NCBI RefSeq assembly: GCF_011605345.1
Contig: NZ_JAAOXM010000002.1
Span: 744,001 to 808,000 of the forward strand
Reading direction: 5' to 3'
Length of the DNA stretch: 64,000 bases
DNA from: Burkholderia sp. D-99
Lineage (GTDB): Bacteria > Pseudomonadota > Gammaproteobacteria > Burkholderiales > Burkholderiaceae
Part shown: piece after piece, positions 35,764 to 44,579 of the stretch
Position numbering within the stretch: position 1 is the first letter of the stretch
Layout of the letters: every line of letters starts with the position of its first letter
Notes under the pieces: generated by a model
What the model was told of the DNA's origin: nothing
Seen by the model: the letters and a program-made list of their open reading frames with translations, nothing else
The model's database searches: none
Made by a program: the position numbers and the translations under genes

Positions 35764-36222
35764 TTACGTCGGCAGCGCCGACGTGAGCTTCACCTTCTGC
35801 ATCGGGATGTCGGTCTTCACGCTCAGCACGCCCGGAATGCGCGTGAGGGTTTCCATCTGGAAACGCCGGTAATCGTCGATGTCGGCCGCGACGACGCGCA
35901 GCAGGAAATCGCAGTCGCCCGCCATCAGGTGGCATTCGACGACTTCCGGCATCTGCTGGACGGCGTCGGCAAAACGGTTCACGGATTCCGCGTCCTGCCC
36001 CTTCAGCCACACGCGCGTGAAGATCGTCAGGCCCTTGCCGACTTTCGCGGGATTCAGCACGGCCACGTATTTCTCGATCACGCCGGCTTCCTCGAGGAGC
36101 CGCACGCGCCGCAGGCACGGCGACGGCGACAGCCCGACCTCGTGCGCGAGCTCCACGTTCTGCATGCGGCCGTCGCGCTGGAGCGCGCTCAGGATCCGGC
36201 GGTCGATGGCGTCAAGTTTCAT
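35764..36222 (-). CDS. Lrp/AsnC family transcriptional regulator
   Basis: 152 residues, the standard length. HTH at 1-50: MKLDAIDRRILSALQRDGRMQNVELAHEVGLSPSPCLRRVRLLEE; then the RAM/AsnC sensor domain with VVECHLMAGDCDFLLRVVAADIDDY. The ATG at 36222 matches the family start exactly. Divergent from azlCD 125 bases away, so it very probably controls branched-chain amino-acid export in response to an amino acid, as known for AzlB in Bacillus. Effector not deducible. Confidence 0.9.
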   Translation of the reverse strand: MKLDAIDRRILSALQRDGRMQNVELAHEVGLSPSPCLRRVRLLEEAGVIEKYVAVLNPAKVGKGLTIFTRVWLKGQDAESVNRFADAVQQMPEVVECHLMAGDCDFLLRVVAADIDDYRRFQMETLTRIPGVLSVKTDIPMQKVKLTSALPT

Positions 36223-36347
36223 TTGGCATCCGATTCCAAAAAATATGCAAATCGCGTGTTCGATGCCAAATTCTCCGAAATTCATAGCCACAACGCAACC
36301 CGATTCGAGTCAAAAAAGCAGACAATCCTTCCCCCGAAGGAGGAGTA

Positions 36348-37082
36348 ATGAGCAGTAGCGTTTCAACGTCGTCCGGGCTTCGCGACAAGCCCGCCTATGT
36401 CGCCGAGATGGGTCGCGGATTGCGCGCGGCGCTGCCCGTCATGCTGGGTTTCGTGCCGTTCGCGCTGGTACTGGGCGCGCAGGCCGCGCAGAAAGGGCTG
36501 AGCCTGTTCGAGGTGCCGATGATGACGGGCCTGAACTTCGGCGGCGGCTCCGAATTCGCGGCGATCCATCTGTGGACCTCGCCGCCGCACATCGCGCTGA
36601 TCGTCGCGATGTCGTTCCTCGTGAACTCGCGCCATATCCTGATGGGCGCCGCGTTCGAACCGTATATTCGCCGCCTGCCCCGCCGCCGCGCACTCTTCGC
36701 GCTGTTCTTCATGTGCGACGAAAGCTGGGCGATGTCGCTCGCCGATGCGCGCTCGCGCTCGGCCACGCACATCAGCGTGCCGTATTACGCGGGCATCTGC
36801 GTCGGGCTCTACCTGACGTGGATCTCGATGACCACACTCGGCGCGGCCGTCGGCCCGACGATCGGCAACGTCGAGCAGTACGGCTTCGACATGGCGTTCA
36901 CGGCGGTCTTCCTGGTGCTGCTGCGCGGGATGTGGAAAGGGATGCGCGCGAGCCGCCCGTGGTTCGTGAGCCTCGTCGTCGCAGCGGCCACGCATCTGGC
37001 CGTGCCCGGCGCGTGGTACGTCGCGGCCGGCGCATGCGCGGGGCTCGCCGCCGCGCTGCTGTGGGAGCCGCGCGATGCCTGA
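36348..37082 (+). CDS. azlC: AzlC family branched-chain amino-acid exporter, large subunit
   Basis: 244 residues. Seen: RAALPVMLGFVPFALVLGAQAAQKGLS, GLNFGGGSEFAAIHLW, SRHILMGAAFEPYIRRL, FFMCDESWAMSLADARS, all AzlC family wording, with about six helices. With AzlD it exports branched-chain amino acids and analogues such as azaleucine. GGAGGAG lies 5 bases before the start. The 3' end overlaps azlD by 8 bases. Divergent Lrp-type regulator upstream. Confidence 0.9.
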   Translation: MSSSVSTSSGLRDKPAYVAEMGRGLRAALPVMLGFVPFALVLGAQAAQKGLSLFEVPMMTGLNFGGGSEFAAIHLWTSPPHIALIVAMSFLVNSRHILMGAAFEPYIRRLPRRRALFALFFMCDESWAMSLADARSRSATHISVPYYAGICVGLYLTWISMTTLGAAVGPTIGNVEQYGFDMAFTAVFLVLLRGMWKGMRASRPWFVSLVVAAATHLAVPGAWYVAAGACAGLAAALLWEPRDA

Positions 37083-37383
37083 TTTCCCGGATCTCAACAC
37101 GGTCGTGACGATCGTGTTGATGGCGTCGACGACTTACCTGTCGCGCATCCTCGGCTATGTGCTGCTGCGCAACCGCACGCTGAGCCCGCGCATGGCGTCG
37201 GTGATGGAGAACGTGCCCGGCTGCGTGCTGATCTCGGTGATCGCGCCGGCCTTCGTGTCGACGCGCCCGGCCGACCTGCTCGCGCTCGCCGTCACGCTGC
37301 TCGCGGCGACGCGCCTGTCGATCCTGCCGACCGTGATCGTCGGCGTCGTATCGGCCGGGCTGCTGCGACACCTGCTCGGGTAA
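37075..37383 (+). CDS. azlD: AzlD family branched-chain amino-acid exporter, small subunit
   Basis: 102 residues with three to four helices. Seen: TVVTIVLMASTTYLSRILGYVLLRNRTLSPR and ENVPGCVLISVIAPAFVSTRPADLLALAVTLLAATR, as in AzlD. Overlaps azlC by 8 bases, so translationally coupled. Followed by a terminator at 37435-37459. Confidence 0.9.
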   Translation: MPDFPDLNTVVTIVLMASTTYLSRILGYVLLRNRTLSPRMASVMENVPGCVLISVIAPAFVSTRPADLLALAVTLLAATRLSILPTVIVGVVSAGLLRHLLG

Positions 37384-37434
37384 AGCGGGTAACGCGGATC
37401 CGACCCGCCGCACGGGCAGTCTGTCGAACCTGAG

Positions 37435-37459
37435 AACGGGCGCGCGATGCGCCCGTTTT
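37435..37459 (+). terminator. Rho-independent terminator of azlCD
   Basis: AACGGGCGC and GCGCCCGTT, perfect 9-bp arms with a 5-base loop, running into TTTT. 50 bases behind the azlD stop. Confidence 0.8.
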
Positions 37460-37579
37460 CGCATGCGCGCACGGTGCAAGGCACTGCGTGGCACAACACG
37501 CGTAACGACGGGATGCTAGCCTTGCGGGTGTACCCGCGATGCCTTCTCCCCTCATTGCCTACCTGCGAGGATCGTCCCG

Positions 37580-38359
37580 ATGCAAGAAACCCGCCCGCTG
37601 TTCGACCGCGTCCTGCTCACCAACGACGACGGATTCGACGCCCCCGGCCTTGAAGTGCTCGAACAGGTCGCCACGCAACTGGCACGCGAAGTGTGGATCG
37701 TCGCGCCGGCGGAAGACCAGAGCGGCACGTCCCATTCGCTGAGCCTGCATGAACCGCTGCGCGTGCATCGCAAGGGCGAGCGCCGCTTCGCGGTGCGCGG
37801 CACGCCCGGCGACTGCGTCGCGATCGCGATCAGCCACCTGATGAAGGATGCGCGGCCGGATGTCGTGCTGTCCGGCGTGAATCGCGGTGCGAATCTCGGC
37901 ACCGAAACGGTGTTCTCCGGCACGGTCGGCGCGGCGATGACGAGCATGCTGGTCGGCGTGCCGGCCATCGCGCTGAGCCAGGCCTTCACCGATCGCAACG
38001 CGGTGCCGTGGGGCACCGCGCTCGCGCTCGCGCCGGACGTCATTCGCCGGCTCGTCGCCGCCGGCTGGGACAGCGATGCGTGCCTCAACGTGAATTTCCC
38101 GGCGCGGCCGGCCGACGACGTGCGCGGCCTGAAGGTGACGAACCAGGGCACCGGCACGCTGCAGGGCGTCGAGATCGTGTCGGGCCGTGACCCGCGCGAG
38201 ATCGACTATCACTGGCTGAAACTGGCCCGTGCGCCGCGCGAGGACGATCCGGATTCGGAAACGGTCGCGCTGGGCGAAGGGTATGTCGCCGTCACGCCGC
38301 TGAAGTTCGAGCGCACGCACGACGCTGCGCTCGCGAAGCTGCGAGCGAACCTCGGCTGA
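37580..38359 (+). CDS. surE: 5'/3'-nucleotidase SurE
   Basis: 259 residues, usual length. Metal site VLLTNDDGFDAPGL at 11-24, SGTSHSLSL at 48-56, and GTPGDCVAIA and LSGVNRGANLG, all SurE signatures. It removes phosphate from nucleoside monophosphates and short polyphosphates. It is not next to pcm, nlpD or rpoS, so it is probably a second copy in this genome. Odd: the last ~45 codons and the stop are repeated twice downstream as a decayed 180-bp tandem array (see 38231-38690). Confidence 0.92.
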   Translation: MQETRPLFDRVLLTNDDGFDAPGLEVLEQVATQLAREVWIVAPAEDQSGTSHSLSLHEPLRVHRKGERRFAVRGTPGDCVAIAISHLMKDARPDVVLSGVNRGANLGTETVFSGTVGAAMTSMLVGVPAIALSQAFTDRNAVPWGTALALAPDVIRRLVAAGWDSDACLNVNFPARPADDVRGLKVTNQGTGTLQGVEIVSGRDPREIDYHWLKLARAPREDDPDSETVALGEGYVAVTPLKFERTHDAALAKLRANLG

Positions 38360-38690
38360 TCCGACATCCGCCAAGCGGCCCCGGCGAGTGCGCGCGTGAT
38401 GCCGACGCGCGCACCCCGTGATGACGATGGCAACTCGGAGACGGTCGCACCCTGTGACAGGCGTGTCGCCGTCACGCCGCTGAAGTTCGAGCGCACGCAC
38501 GACGCTGCGCTCGCGCGGCTACGGTCGAGCGTCGGCTGATCCGACATCCGCCAAGCGGCCCCGGCGAGTGCGCGCGTGATGCTGACGAGTGCACCGCGTG
38601 ATGACGATGGCAACTCGGAGACGGTCGCACCCTGTGACAGGCGTGTCGCCGTCGGGGCGCTGAAGTTCGAGCGCTCGCGCGGCCACCCGG
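38231..38690. repeat. 180-bp tandem repeat made of the surE 3' end
   Basis: Two and a half copies with a period of exactly 180 bases: copy A is the real end of surE plus ~40 bases; copy B (38411-38590) and partial copy C (38591-~38690) follow directly. Bases 38354-38400 and 38534-38580 are identical. Copy B still reads SETVAPCDRRVAVTPLKF then ERTHDAALARLRSSVG and stop, matching the SurE C-terminus with changes. The repeat holds no start codon and is unlikely to be expressed; it looks like amplification followed by decay. Confidence 0.88.
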
Positions 38691-38729
38691 CTGAGTCACC
38701 GCGTCTGCGTTCAACGCCCCAGCACCCCG

Positions 38730-39551
38730 TCACGTCAGGTTCAATCCCCCGTCGAGCATCACGATCTCGCCCGTCACGTAATCGGACGCGACGAGCATCG
38801 CGACTGTCTGTGCGATGTCATCCGGCGTCGCCGCGCGGCGCATCGGCGCGCGCTCGCGCCAAAGCTGCTGGGCTTCGGTCCAGTCAGCAGTCAGCGGCGT
38901 ATCGACCAGCCCCGGCGCGACCGCATTGACGCGAATCGCCGGCGCGAGCGTGCGCGCCAGCAGCCGCGTCGTGTGGTTGAGCGCGGCTTTCGCCGCCGCA
39001 TACGGAATCGACGCGCCCTTGGGCCGCACGCCCGCGTGCGAGCTGACGTTCACGACGCAACCGGCCCGCCCGCGCGACGCCGCTTCGAGCAGCGCAGGCT
39101 GCGCTTCGGCAACGAGCCGGAACGGCGCGATCACGTTGATCTCGTGCATCTCGCGCCATACGTCGGGCGTGGCCGCGGCGAGATCGTCGTGCGGGATCAC
39201 GCGGCTGACGCCCGCATTGTTGATCAGCACGTCGAGCCGCCCGTGCACGGCGAGTGCGTCGCGAATCAGCCGCACGCGTTCGGCGTCGTCGGCGAGGTCG
39301 GCCTGCACGTAGGCCCCGCCGAGTTCGCGCGCCATCGCGCGGCCCGTCTCGGCCGAACTGCGGGAGTGCAGGATCACCGCGTAGCCGTCCGCCGTCAGGC
39401 GACGCGCGATGGCCGCGCCGATCCCCGAAGTCGATCCGGTGACGAGCGCGACAGGCCGGTGCAGACGCGACGCGCGCGGCTCGGCGACGGTTTCGGTTTC
39501 AGGCTCCGTTTCGGAAATCGGGGCATGCAGCGGCGGGAGCGGCGCGTCCAT
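38730..39551 (-). CDS. Short-chain dehydrogenase/reductase (classical SDR)
   Basis: 273 residues, with an extra ~30-residue acidic N-terminus. Seen: VALVTGSTSGIGAA (NAD(P) site), DVLINNAGVSR, VVNVSSHAG with the catalytic Ser, and IPYAAAKAALN with Tyr and Lys of YxxxK, then APGLVDTPL. Arg residues after the first strand (SRSSAETGR) suggest NADPH. Substrate unknown; acetoacetyl-CoA-reductase-like and sugar-dehydrogenase-like alternatives are both possible. The MFS transporter gene ends upstream, 14 bases away, so the two may be cotranscribed. Confidence 0.88.
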   Translation of the reverse strand: MDAPLPPLHAPISETEPETETVAEPRASRLHRPVALVTGSTSGIGAAIARRLTADGYAVILHSRSSAETGRAMARELGGAYVQADLADDAERVRLIRDALAVHGRLDVLINNAGVSRVIPHDDLAAATPDVWREMHEINVIAPFRLVAEAQPALLEAASRGRAGCVVNVSSHAGVRPKGASIPYAAAKAALNHTTRLLARTLAPAIRVNAVAPGLVDTPLTADWTEAQQLWRERAPMRRAATPDDIAQTVAMLVASDYVTGEIVMLDGGLNLT

Positions 39552-39565
39552 ATCGGGGAACCCTG

Positions 39566-40807
39566 TCAGTGGCGTTCCCGCATCATAATCGCGACGACGC
39601 CCCCGGACGCGAACGTCACCGCGGCCACCACGAGGATCGCCGCAGCAAAGCCGAAACGGTCAGCCAGAAGGCCGGCCGACAACGCACCGATCGCATAACC
39701 GAGATCGCGCCAGAACCGGTACACGCTCAGCGAACGCGCGCGCCAGCCGGGCTCGGACGCATCGGACACGGCCGCAATCAGGCTCGGATAGACCATCGCG
39801 GTGCCGAGCCCGAGCAGCACGCTCGCGACGAGCCACCAGCGGAACCGCCCGGTGAGCGCGGTCAACGCGAGCCCTGCTGCCTGCACCCACATCCCCGCGA
39901 CGATCAGGCCCTTGCGCCCCCATCGGTCGCTCAGCGGCCCCGTGACGATCTGGCAGCTTCCCCACACGATCGGATAGACCGCTTTCAGTATCCCGATCCG
40001 CTCGATACCGAGCCCGAGTGTCGTGAAGAACAGCGGAAAGATGCCCCAGCTCATTCCGTCGTTGAGGTTGTTGATCATGCCGGCCTGCGACGCCGCGAAC
40101 AGGTTGCGGTCGCGGAACGACGTCAGCATGAAAACGTCGCGGAACGACAGCGCGCACGCGCCGGCCGGCTGGCCGCTTTCGACGCGCACATGCTCGCGCG
40201 TATCGCGTACGACGAGGATCGACAGCAGCAGGCCCGTGATCGCGTAGACCACACCGAGATAGATCGGCGTCGGCCGCAACCCGTACCGGCTCGCGAGATA
40301 GCCGGTCGCGAACGCGGTCGTGCCCACCGCGAAATAGCCGGCGAATTCGTTCAGGCCGACCGCGAGCCCGCGGCTTTTCGGGCCGACGAGGTCGACCTTC
40401 ATGATCACCGTCATCGACCACGCGAACCCCTGGCTCAACCCGAGCAGCACGTTCGCGGCAATCACCCATTCCCAGTTCGGCGCCGCGATGATCATGAACG
40501 GCACGGGCAGGCCGAACAGCCAGCCGACGATCAGCACGCGCTTGCGCCCCCACGTATCGGCCAGCTGGCCCGACACGAGGTTCGCGAACGCCTTGACCAG
40601 CCCGAAGCTGACGATGAACGAGGTGATCAGCGCGGTCGATTCGAGATGGAACTGCTCGGCGCCGATCAGCGGCACGACCGTGCGCTCGATGCCGACCATC
40701 CCGCCGACGAACGCGTTGACCAGCACAAGCAGCGAGAATTGCCGCCCGTTCTCGCGCAAGCCGAGCGCTACTGCGCGCCCGCCGCGCGTCACCGCTACGT
40801 TCTCCAT
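39566..40807 (-). CDS. MFS transporter
   Basis: 413 residues, twelve helices. Seen: GQLADTWGRKRVLIVGW (the loop 2-3 motif) and PLSDRWGRKGLIVAG (the equivalent in the second half), with NEFAGYFAVGTTAFATGYLASRYG between. It lies 4 bases behind the metallo-beta-lactamase-fold fragment and opposite the ArsR-rhodanese gene, a set often found together in sulfur- or metal-stress loci. Substrate not readable. Confidence 0.85.
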   Translation of the reverse strand: MENVAVTRGGRAVALGLRENGRQFSLLVLVNAFVGGMVGIERTVVPLIGAEQFHLESTALITSFIVSFGLVKAFANLVSGQLADTWGRKRVLIVGWLFGLPVPFMIIAAPNWEWVIAANVLLGLSQGFAWSMTVIMKVDLVGPKSRGLAVGLNEFAGYFAVGTTAFATGYLASRYGLRPTPIYLGVVYAITGLLLSILVVRDTREHVRVESGQPAGACALSFRDVFMLTSFRDRNLFAASQAGMINNLNDGMSWGIFPLFFTTLGLGIERIGILKAVYPIVWGSCQIVTGPLSDRWGRKGLIVAGMWVQAAGLALTALTGRFRWWLVASVLLGLGTAMVYPSLIAAVSDASEPGWRARSLSVYRFWRDLGYAIGALSAGLLADRFGFAAAILVVAAVTFASGGVVAIMMRERH

Positions 40808-40811
40808 CGCA

Positions 40812-40961
40812 TCAGCCTCCCTCCGCCTCGCGCCCCGCGTTGAGCGCGCGCAGTTGCGCGGCGGCCGGCGGTGCGGGCGGCACGCCGGTCGCCTTGCCGC
40901 CGCAACCGAACAGGTATGAAATGCCTCCCGTATCGGGATGCAGGAATTGTCTGAGGATCAT
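40812..40961 (-). pseudogene. Truncated metallo-beta-lactamase-fold hydrolase (N-terminal fragment)
   Basis: 49 codons: MILRQFLHPDTGGISYLFGCGGK is the usual N-terminus of rhodanese-linked MBL-fold persulfide dioxygenase-like proteins, which should go on for ~200 residues or more with an HxHxDH zinc site. Here the next residues (VPPAPPAAAQLRALNAGREAEGG) are unrelated and the frame stops. The start looks functional, with GGGAG 7 bases upstream. It lies between the dyad at 40996-41017 and the MFS gene, so it is probably a deletion remnant that still leads the operon. Confidence 0.6.
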
Positions 40962-40995
40962 CGGATTGCTCCCGTCCCACGAATGCATTAACATT

Positions 40996-41017
40996 CAATC
41001 AATTTGATTAATGATTG
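40996..41017. promoter_or_regulatory. Operator-like dyad between the MBL-fold fragment and ArsR-rhodanese
   Basis: CAATCA, 10 bases, TGATTG, AT-rich, centred between the two divergent starts. Inside it ATCAATTTGAT forms a second dyad. ArsR-type repressors bind such sites; assignment to the adjacent regulator is inferred. Confidence 0.6.
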
Positions 41018-41033
41018 ATCGAGGAGCGGCCAC

Positions 41034-41708
41034 GTGTCAAGCACGGGACCCAAGCAAGCGATTTATGCAAGCCTCGCCGAGATTGCACAGGCGATCGGCC
41101 ATCCGAACCGGCTCGAATTGCTGGAGCATCTCGCCCAGCGCGAGCGGTCGGTGGAGGAACTGACGACCCTGTCCGGGATGACGTTCGCGAACACGTCGCG
41201 GCACCTGCAGATTCTGCGGCGCGCGCGCCTCGTCGATACCGAGCGGCGCGGCAAGCACATCGTGTATCGCCTCGCCGGTGACAGCGAGGTCGTCGTGCTG
41301 ATGAAGGCGCTCGGCCGCGTAGGCGAACGTAACGTCGCCGAGGTCGGCAAAGTGATGGGCGACTACTTCCATGCGCGCGATGCGCTGGAGCCCGTGTCGC
41401 GCGACGAACTGACCGCGCGCCTCGCGGACGGACTCGTCACGCTGCTGGACGTGCGTCCGCAGGACGAATACGCACAAGGCCACCTGCCGGGTGCGCTGAA
41501 CATCCCGCTGTCCGAACTCGATGCGCGCGTGAGCGAGTTGCCGGCCGGGACGGAGATCGTCGCCTACTGCCGCGGCCCGTACTGCGTGTTTGCGGTCGAG
41601 GCCGTCGCCGCATTGCGCGCACGCGGCTTCAGGGCGGCGCGGCTGGAAGACGGATTTCCGGAGTGGAAAGCGGCCGGCCTCGCGGTCGAGACCGACACCG
41701 CTGGATGA
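41034..41708 (+). CDS. ArsR-type regulator fused to a rhodanese domain
   Basis: 224 residues. N-terminal winged HTH (EIAQAIGHPNRLELLEHLAQ, SRHLQILRRARLVDTERRGKHIVYRL) and C-terminal rhodanese (~120-218) with DVRPQDEYAQGHLPGALNIPL and the active-site loop AYCRGPYCVFAVEA. Such fusions sense persulfide or related sulfur species through the rhodanese Cys; the exact signal is inferred. GTG start at 41034 has GAGGAG 7 bases upstream. Divergent from the MBL-fold fragment and the MFS gene, with the dyad at 40996-41017 between. Confidence 0.9.
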   Translation: MSSTGPKQAIYASLAEIAQAIGHPNRLELLEHLAQRERSVEELTTLSGMTFANTSRHLQILRRARLVDTERRGKHIVYRLAGDSEVVVLMKALGRVGERNVAEVGKVMGDYFHARDALEPVSRDELTARLADGLVTLLDVRPQDEYAQGHLPGALNIPLSELDARVSELPAGTEIVAYCRGPYCVFAVEAVAALRARGFRAARLEDGFPEWKAAGLAVETDTAG

Positions 41709-41715
41709 AGCCACA

Positions 41716-41737
41716 CGGCCCGCGTCGATGCGGGCCG
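41716..41737. terminator. Stem-loop between convergent genes
   Basis: CGGCCCGC, 6 bases, GCGGGCCG, 8 bases behind the ArsR-rhodanese stop and 32 bases from the end of the convergent GH92 gene. No T-run, so a weak or bidirectional terminator at best. Confidence 0.45.
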
Positions 41738-41768
41738 CTTGGTGTTGCCTGCTGCTACTTGCGTGCTG

Positions 41769-44465
41769 CTACTTGCCCGCCAACGCCAGTGAAGGCGCGA
41801 GCGCGCTGTTGGGGTCCTGCCCGTTCCAGGTGCTGACCCACGCGTCGTTCGGCGTCGCCCCCATCACGAAGTCGAGCGTGCCGCCGGCCTTCATCTCGTC
41901 GTACGTGATGTACGGCCGATGCAGCGGCGTGCCGTTCAGGCTCACCGACTGAACATAACGATTGACCGACGATGGCGCGCCGCCGCTGGACGTATGCGCG
42001 GTCACCTTGAAGCGCCGCGACTTGCCGAACTTCAACGCGCCACCGTCCCCGCCTCCCGATGCGACCGGGATGTCGATCGTCGCTTCCTCGAACAGCGGCG
42101 TGCCGAGGTAGAACACGCCGCCCACCGGATTCAGCGAATAGATGCCGAGCGCGGACAGCACATACCACGCGGACAATTGCCCGCAATCGTCATTGCCGGG
42201 AATCGCCGAATCGCGCACGCGCCGCGGATCGTTCACCGCGGCCTTCAGGCTGTCGCCGCTCAACAATGCGCGATCGCCGGCCGTCAGCGTCAGCGAGTAC
42301 ATGTCGTCCATCACCGTGCGCACGCGGTCCTGCGTCTTCGACGGCATGCCCGCGACCGCGTACAGATACGGCAGGTGGTTCGCCGGCTCGTTGCCCGCGA
42401 AGAATTGCCCGCTGCGCCCGGTCAGGTCCGGAAAGCCCTGGTTGTTGAGGAAGGTCAGCGGGTTGGCCGGATCGAACGTGCGATCGAGCTGCGCGATGAA
42501 CTGGCTCTTGCCGCCCAGCAGCGCGACGAGGCCGGGGAAGTCATGGAAGATGTTCCACGTATCAACCCACGAATTCGATTCGGAGAAGTCGGTCTTCTCC
42601 GCCGCGGTCGGGTCGAAGCCCGCCGTCCAGTTGCCCTGCGCATCCTTCGGCTGCGAGAATTTCCAGCCGTTGTTCAGCACCGGGTTGAACACGTTCCGGT
42701 AGTTCTGGCTACGTTGCAGGTAAGGCCGGTAATCGGCCGTGCTCTTGCCGGCCGCCTTGCCGACCGCGGCCGTCGCCCAGTCGTCGAACGAATAGTCCTG
42801 TGTCGTCGAAACGGACGCGTTGTCGCCCGCGACCACGTAACCGCCCTGACGATACTGGTCGAAACCGTGCGCGCTCGCGGCCTGCGTGGTCGTCAGCGCG
42901 GTCCAGATGTCGTCGATGCCGGCGCTCGTCAGATGCTTCAGGTACGCATCCGCGATCATCGGGATCGACGGGTGGCCGGCCATCGTGAAGGTTTCCGTCT
43001 GCGCGAGCGGCCACACCGGCAGCTCACCCTTGCCGTTCTGCCTGAACTGCGTGAGTAGCGACTTCACCCAGCCGTCGACACGCTCGGGCTGCACCAGCGT
43101 CATCAGCGGCGATTCGGCACGGAAGGTGTCCCACAGCGAGAACGTCGACGAGTAGTCGAAACCCGGATTGGCATGCTTGCTCGTCGTCGGCGGCGCGCTC
43201 GTGCCGTTGTTGATCGAATCCATGCCGACGTAGCTGCCGTCCGCGTTGTTGTAGACCGTCGGCGCGAGCATCGTGCGATACAGCGACGTGTAGAACATCG
43301 TCCGCTGGTCGGCGCTGCCGCCCTTGACGTGGATCCGGTCGAGTGCGGCGCTCCACACGCGCTCGGCCGCACCACGCACCTGGTCGAACGACTTCGCGCC
43401 GACTTCCGACGCGAGATTGGCCTGCGCGTCCGCGATGCTCGACGGCGAGATGCCGACCTTCACCGTGACCGCGCCGCCGCCATCGTTACCGTCGGCCGCG
43501 AACGTCAGGTAAGCCTTGAAGCCGTCGGCGCTGAACGCGACGTTCTTCGTATCGAACGGCTTCGAGAAACGCGCGACGAAATACGTCGGCTTGTTGTTCG
43601 CCCAGTTGTTCGTGATCTCCCAGCCGGCGATCGTCTGCGCATCGATCACCTGGATCTTGCCGCTCGCGGTCGAGCCGCCGATCGGGTTGTCGATACTGAC
43701 GATCATGCTGCGCTTCTGCGCGGCCGCGCTCGGGAAATACGTGTAGCAATGCACGCCCGCGTGCGCTGTGGCCGTCATCTCGGCGACGATCTTCGCGCCC
43801 TTGACGTTCCACGGGGTATTGCCGCTGCCGACCGGCGCCATCTTCACGCGGTAATAGCCGGGGCTCGCGGTTTCGTCATCGTGGCTGAACGACGCGTTGT
43901 AGGTGATCGACGCATCCGCCGCCACCTTCGCCAGCGTCGCGGTGTCGACCGGCGCGAGCGTCGGCATGAAGCGCACTTCGCCGCCGGAGCCGATGCCGGT
44001 GCCCGACAGGTGCGTATGCGTGAAGCCGGTGATGAGCGGATCGTCGTACTGATAGCCCGACGTGCGACCCCAGTTCCATGGCAGCGTGTGCGCGCCGCCG
44101 GTCGTGTCCGGCCCCAACTGCACCATCCCGAACGGCACGGTCGCGCCCGGGTACACGTGGCCGTGGCCGCGCACGCCGCTGCTCCAGTCCGCGTTGATGT
44201 CGAGGTTCGCAGTGCCGATCATCGGATCGACGCTGCGCAGCACCGAGCGCTTGCCCGCGCCACCGTGCTCGCCCTGATTGCCCTGATTGCCCTGATTGCC
44301 CTGATTGCCCTGATTGCCCTGATCGTTCTGATCACCCTGGTCGTTCTGGTTGCCCTGCGCGTTCGACATCTGCGCGAGCACGCTCGCATCCGTCGAAGAC
44401 TGATCGCCCCCGCAACCCGACAACACGGCAAGGCATCCGATACCCACCACATGACGTAGCTTCAT
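41769..44465 (-). CDS. GH92 family alpha-mannosidase, lipoprotein
   Basis: 898 residues. Lipobox LAVLSGC at the end of a short signal, then a Gly/Asn/Gln linker of NQG/NDQG repeats (~30-70), then the GH92 core starting VDPMIGT with SGVRGHGHVYPGATVPFGMVQLGPDT. Catalytic region: ESNSWVDTWNIFHDFPGLV and PGNDDCGQLSAWYVLSALGIYSLNPV, as in exo-alpha-1,2-mannosidases, calcium-dependent. It would trim mannose from glycans outside the cytoplasm. Start 44465 is chosen as it sits right before the signal. Paralogue of the next gene; both on the minus strand, 114 bases apart. Confidence 0.9.
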   Translation of the reverse strand: MKLRHVVGIGCLAVLSGCGGDQSSTDASVLAQMSNAQGNQNDQGDQNDQGNQGNQGNQGNQGNQGEHGGAGKRSVLRSVDPMIGTANLDINADWSSGVRGHGHVYPGATVPFGMVQLGPDTTGGAHTLPWNWGRTSGYQYDDPLITGFTHTHLSGTGIGSGGEVRFMPTLAPVDTATLAKVAADASITYNASFSHDDETASPGYYRVKMAPVGSGNTPWNVKGAKIVAEMTATAHAGVHCYTYFPSAAAQKRSMIVSIDNPIGGSTASGKIQVIDAQTIAGWEITNNWANNKPTYFVARFSKPFDTKNVAFSADGFKAYLTFAADGNDGGGAVTVKVGISPSSIADAQANLASEVGAKSFDQVRGAAERVWSAALDRIHVKGGSADQRTMFYTSLYRTMLAPTVYNNADGSYVGMDSINNGTSAPPTTSKHANPGFDYSSTFSLWDTFRAESPLMTLVQPERVDGWVKSLLTQFRQNGKGELPVWPLAQTETFTMAGHPSIPMIADAYLKHLTSAGIDDIWTALTTTQAASAHGFDQYRQGGYVVAGDNASVSTTQDYSFDDWATAAVGKAAGKSTADYRPYLQRSQNYRNVFNPVLNNGWKFSQPKDAQGNWTAGFDPTAAEKTDFSESNSWVDTWNIFHDFPGLVALLGGKSQFIAQLDRTFDPANPLTFLNNQGFPDLTGRSGQFFAGNEPANHLPYLYAVAGMPSKTQDRVRTVMDDMYSLTLTAGDRALLSGDSLKAAVNDPRRVRDSAIPGNDDCGQLSAWYVLSALGIYSLNPVGGVFYLGTPLFEEATIDIPVASGGGDGGALKFGKSRRFKVTAHTSSGGAPSSVNRYVQSVSLNGTPLHRPYITYDEMKAGGTLDFVMGATPNDAWVSTWNGQDPNSALAPSLALAGK
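44271..44360. repeat. 9-bp tandem repeat coding for the lipoprotein linker
   Basis: Ten consecutive 9-base units, five of them GCCCTGATT exactly, the rest variants such as GTTCTGATC. In the gene they encode NQG/NDQG triplets, a flexible linker between lipid anchor and enzyme. Copy-number change would keep the reading frame and alter linker length. Confidence 0.9.
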
Positions 44466-44579
44466 TCGTTCGTCCCACCCTCTCTGTGTCGATCCCGTTC
44501 GCAAGGACCGCTCGTTGAACTTCCTCCGTTTCCCGCACGTGCCGAACGTGTTTTCCCGTTCGCGACTTGTTACGTCAAC

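Noticed and set aside
38209..38733. 174-codon minus-strand frame across the surE repeats
   Set aside because: It exists only because the repeat period is a multiple of three; the plus-strand copies match SurE.
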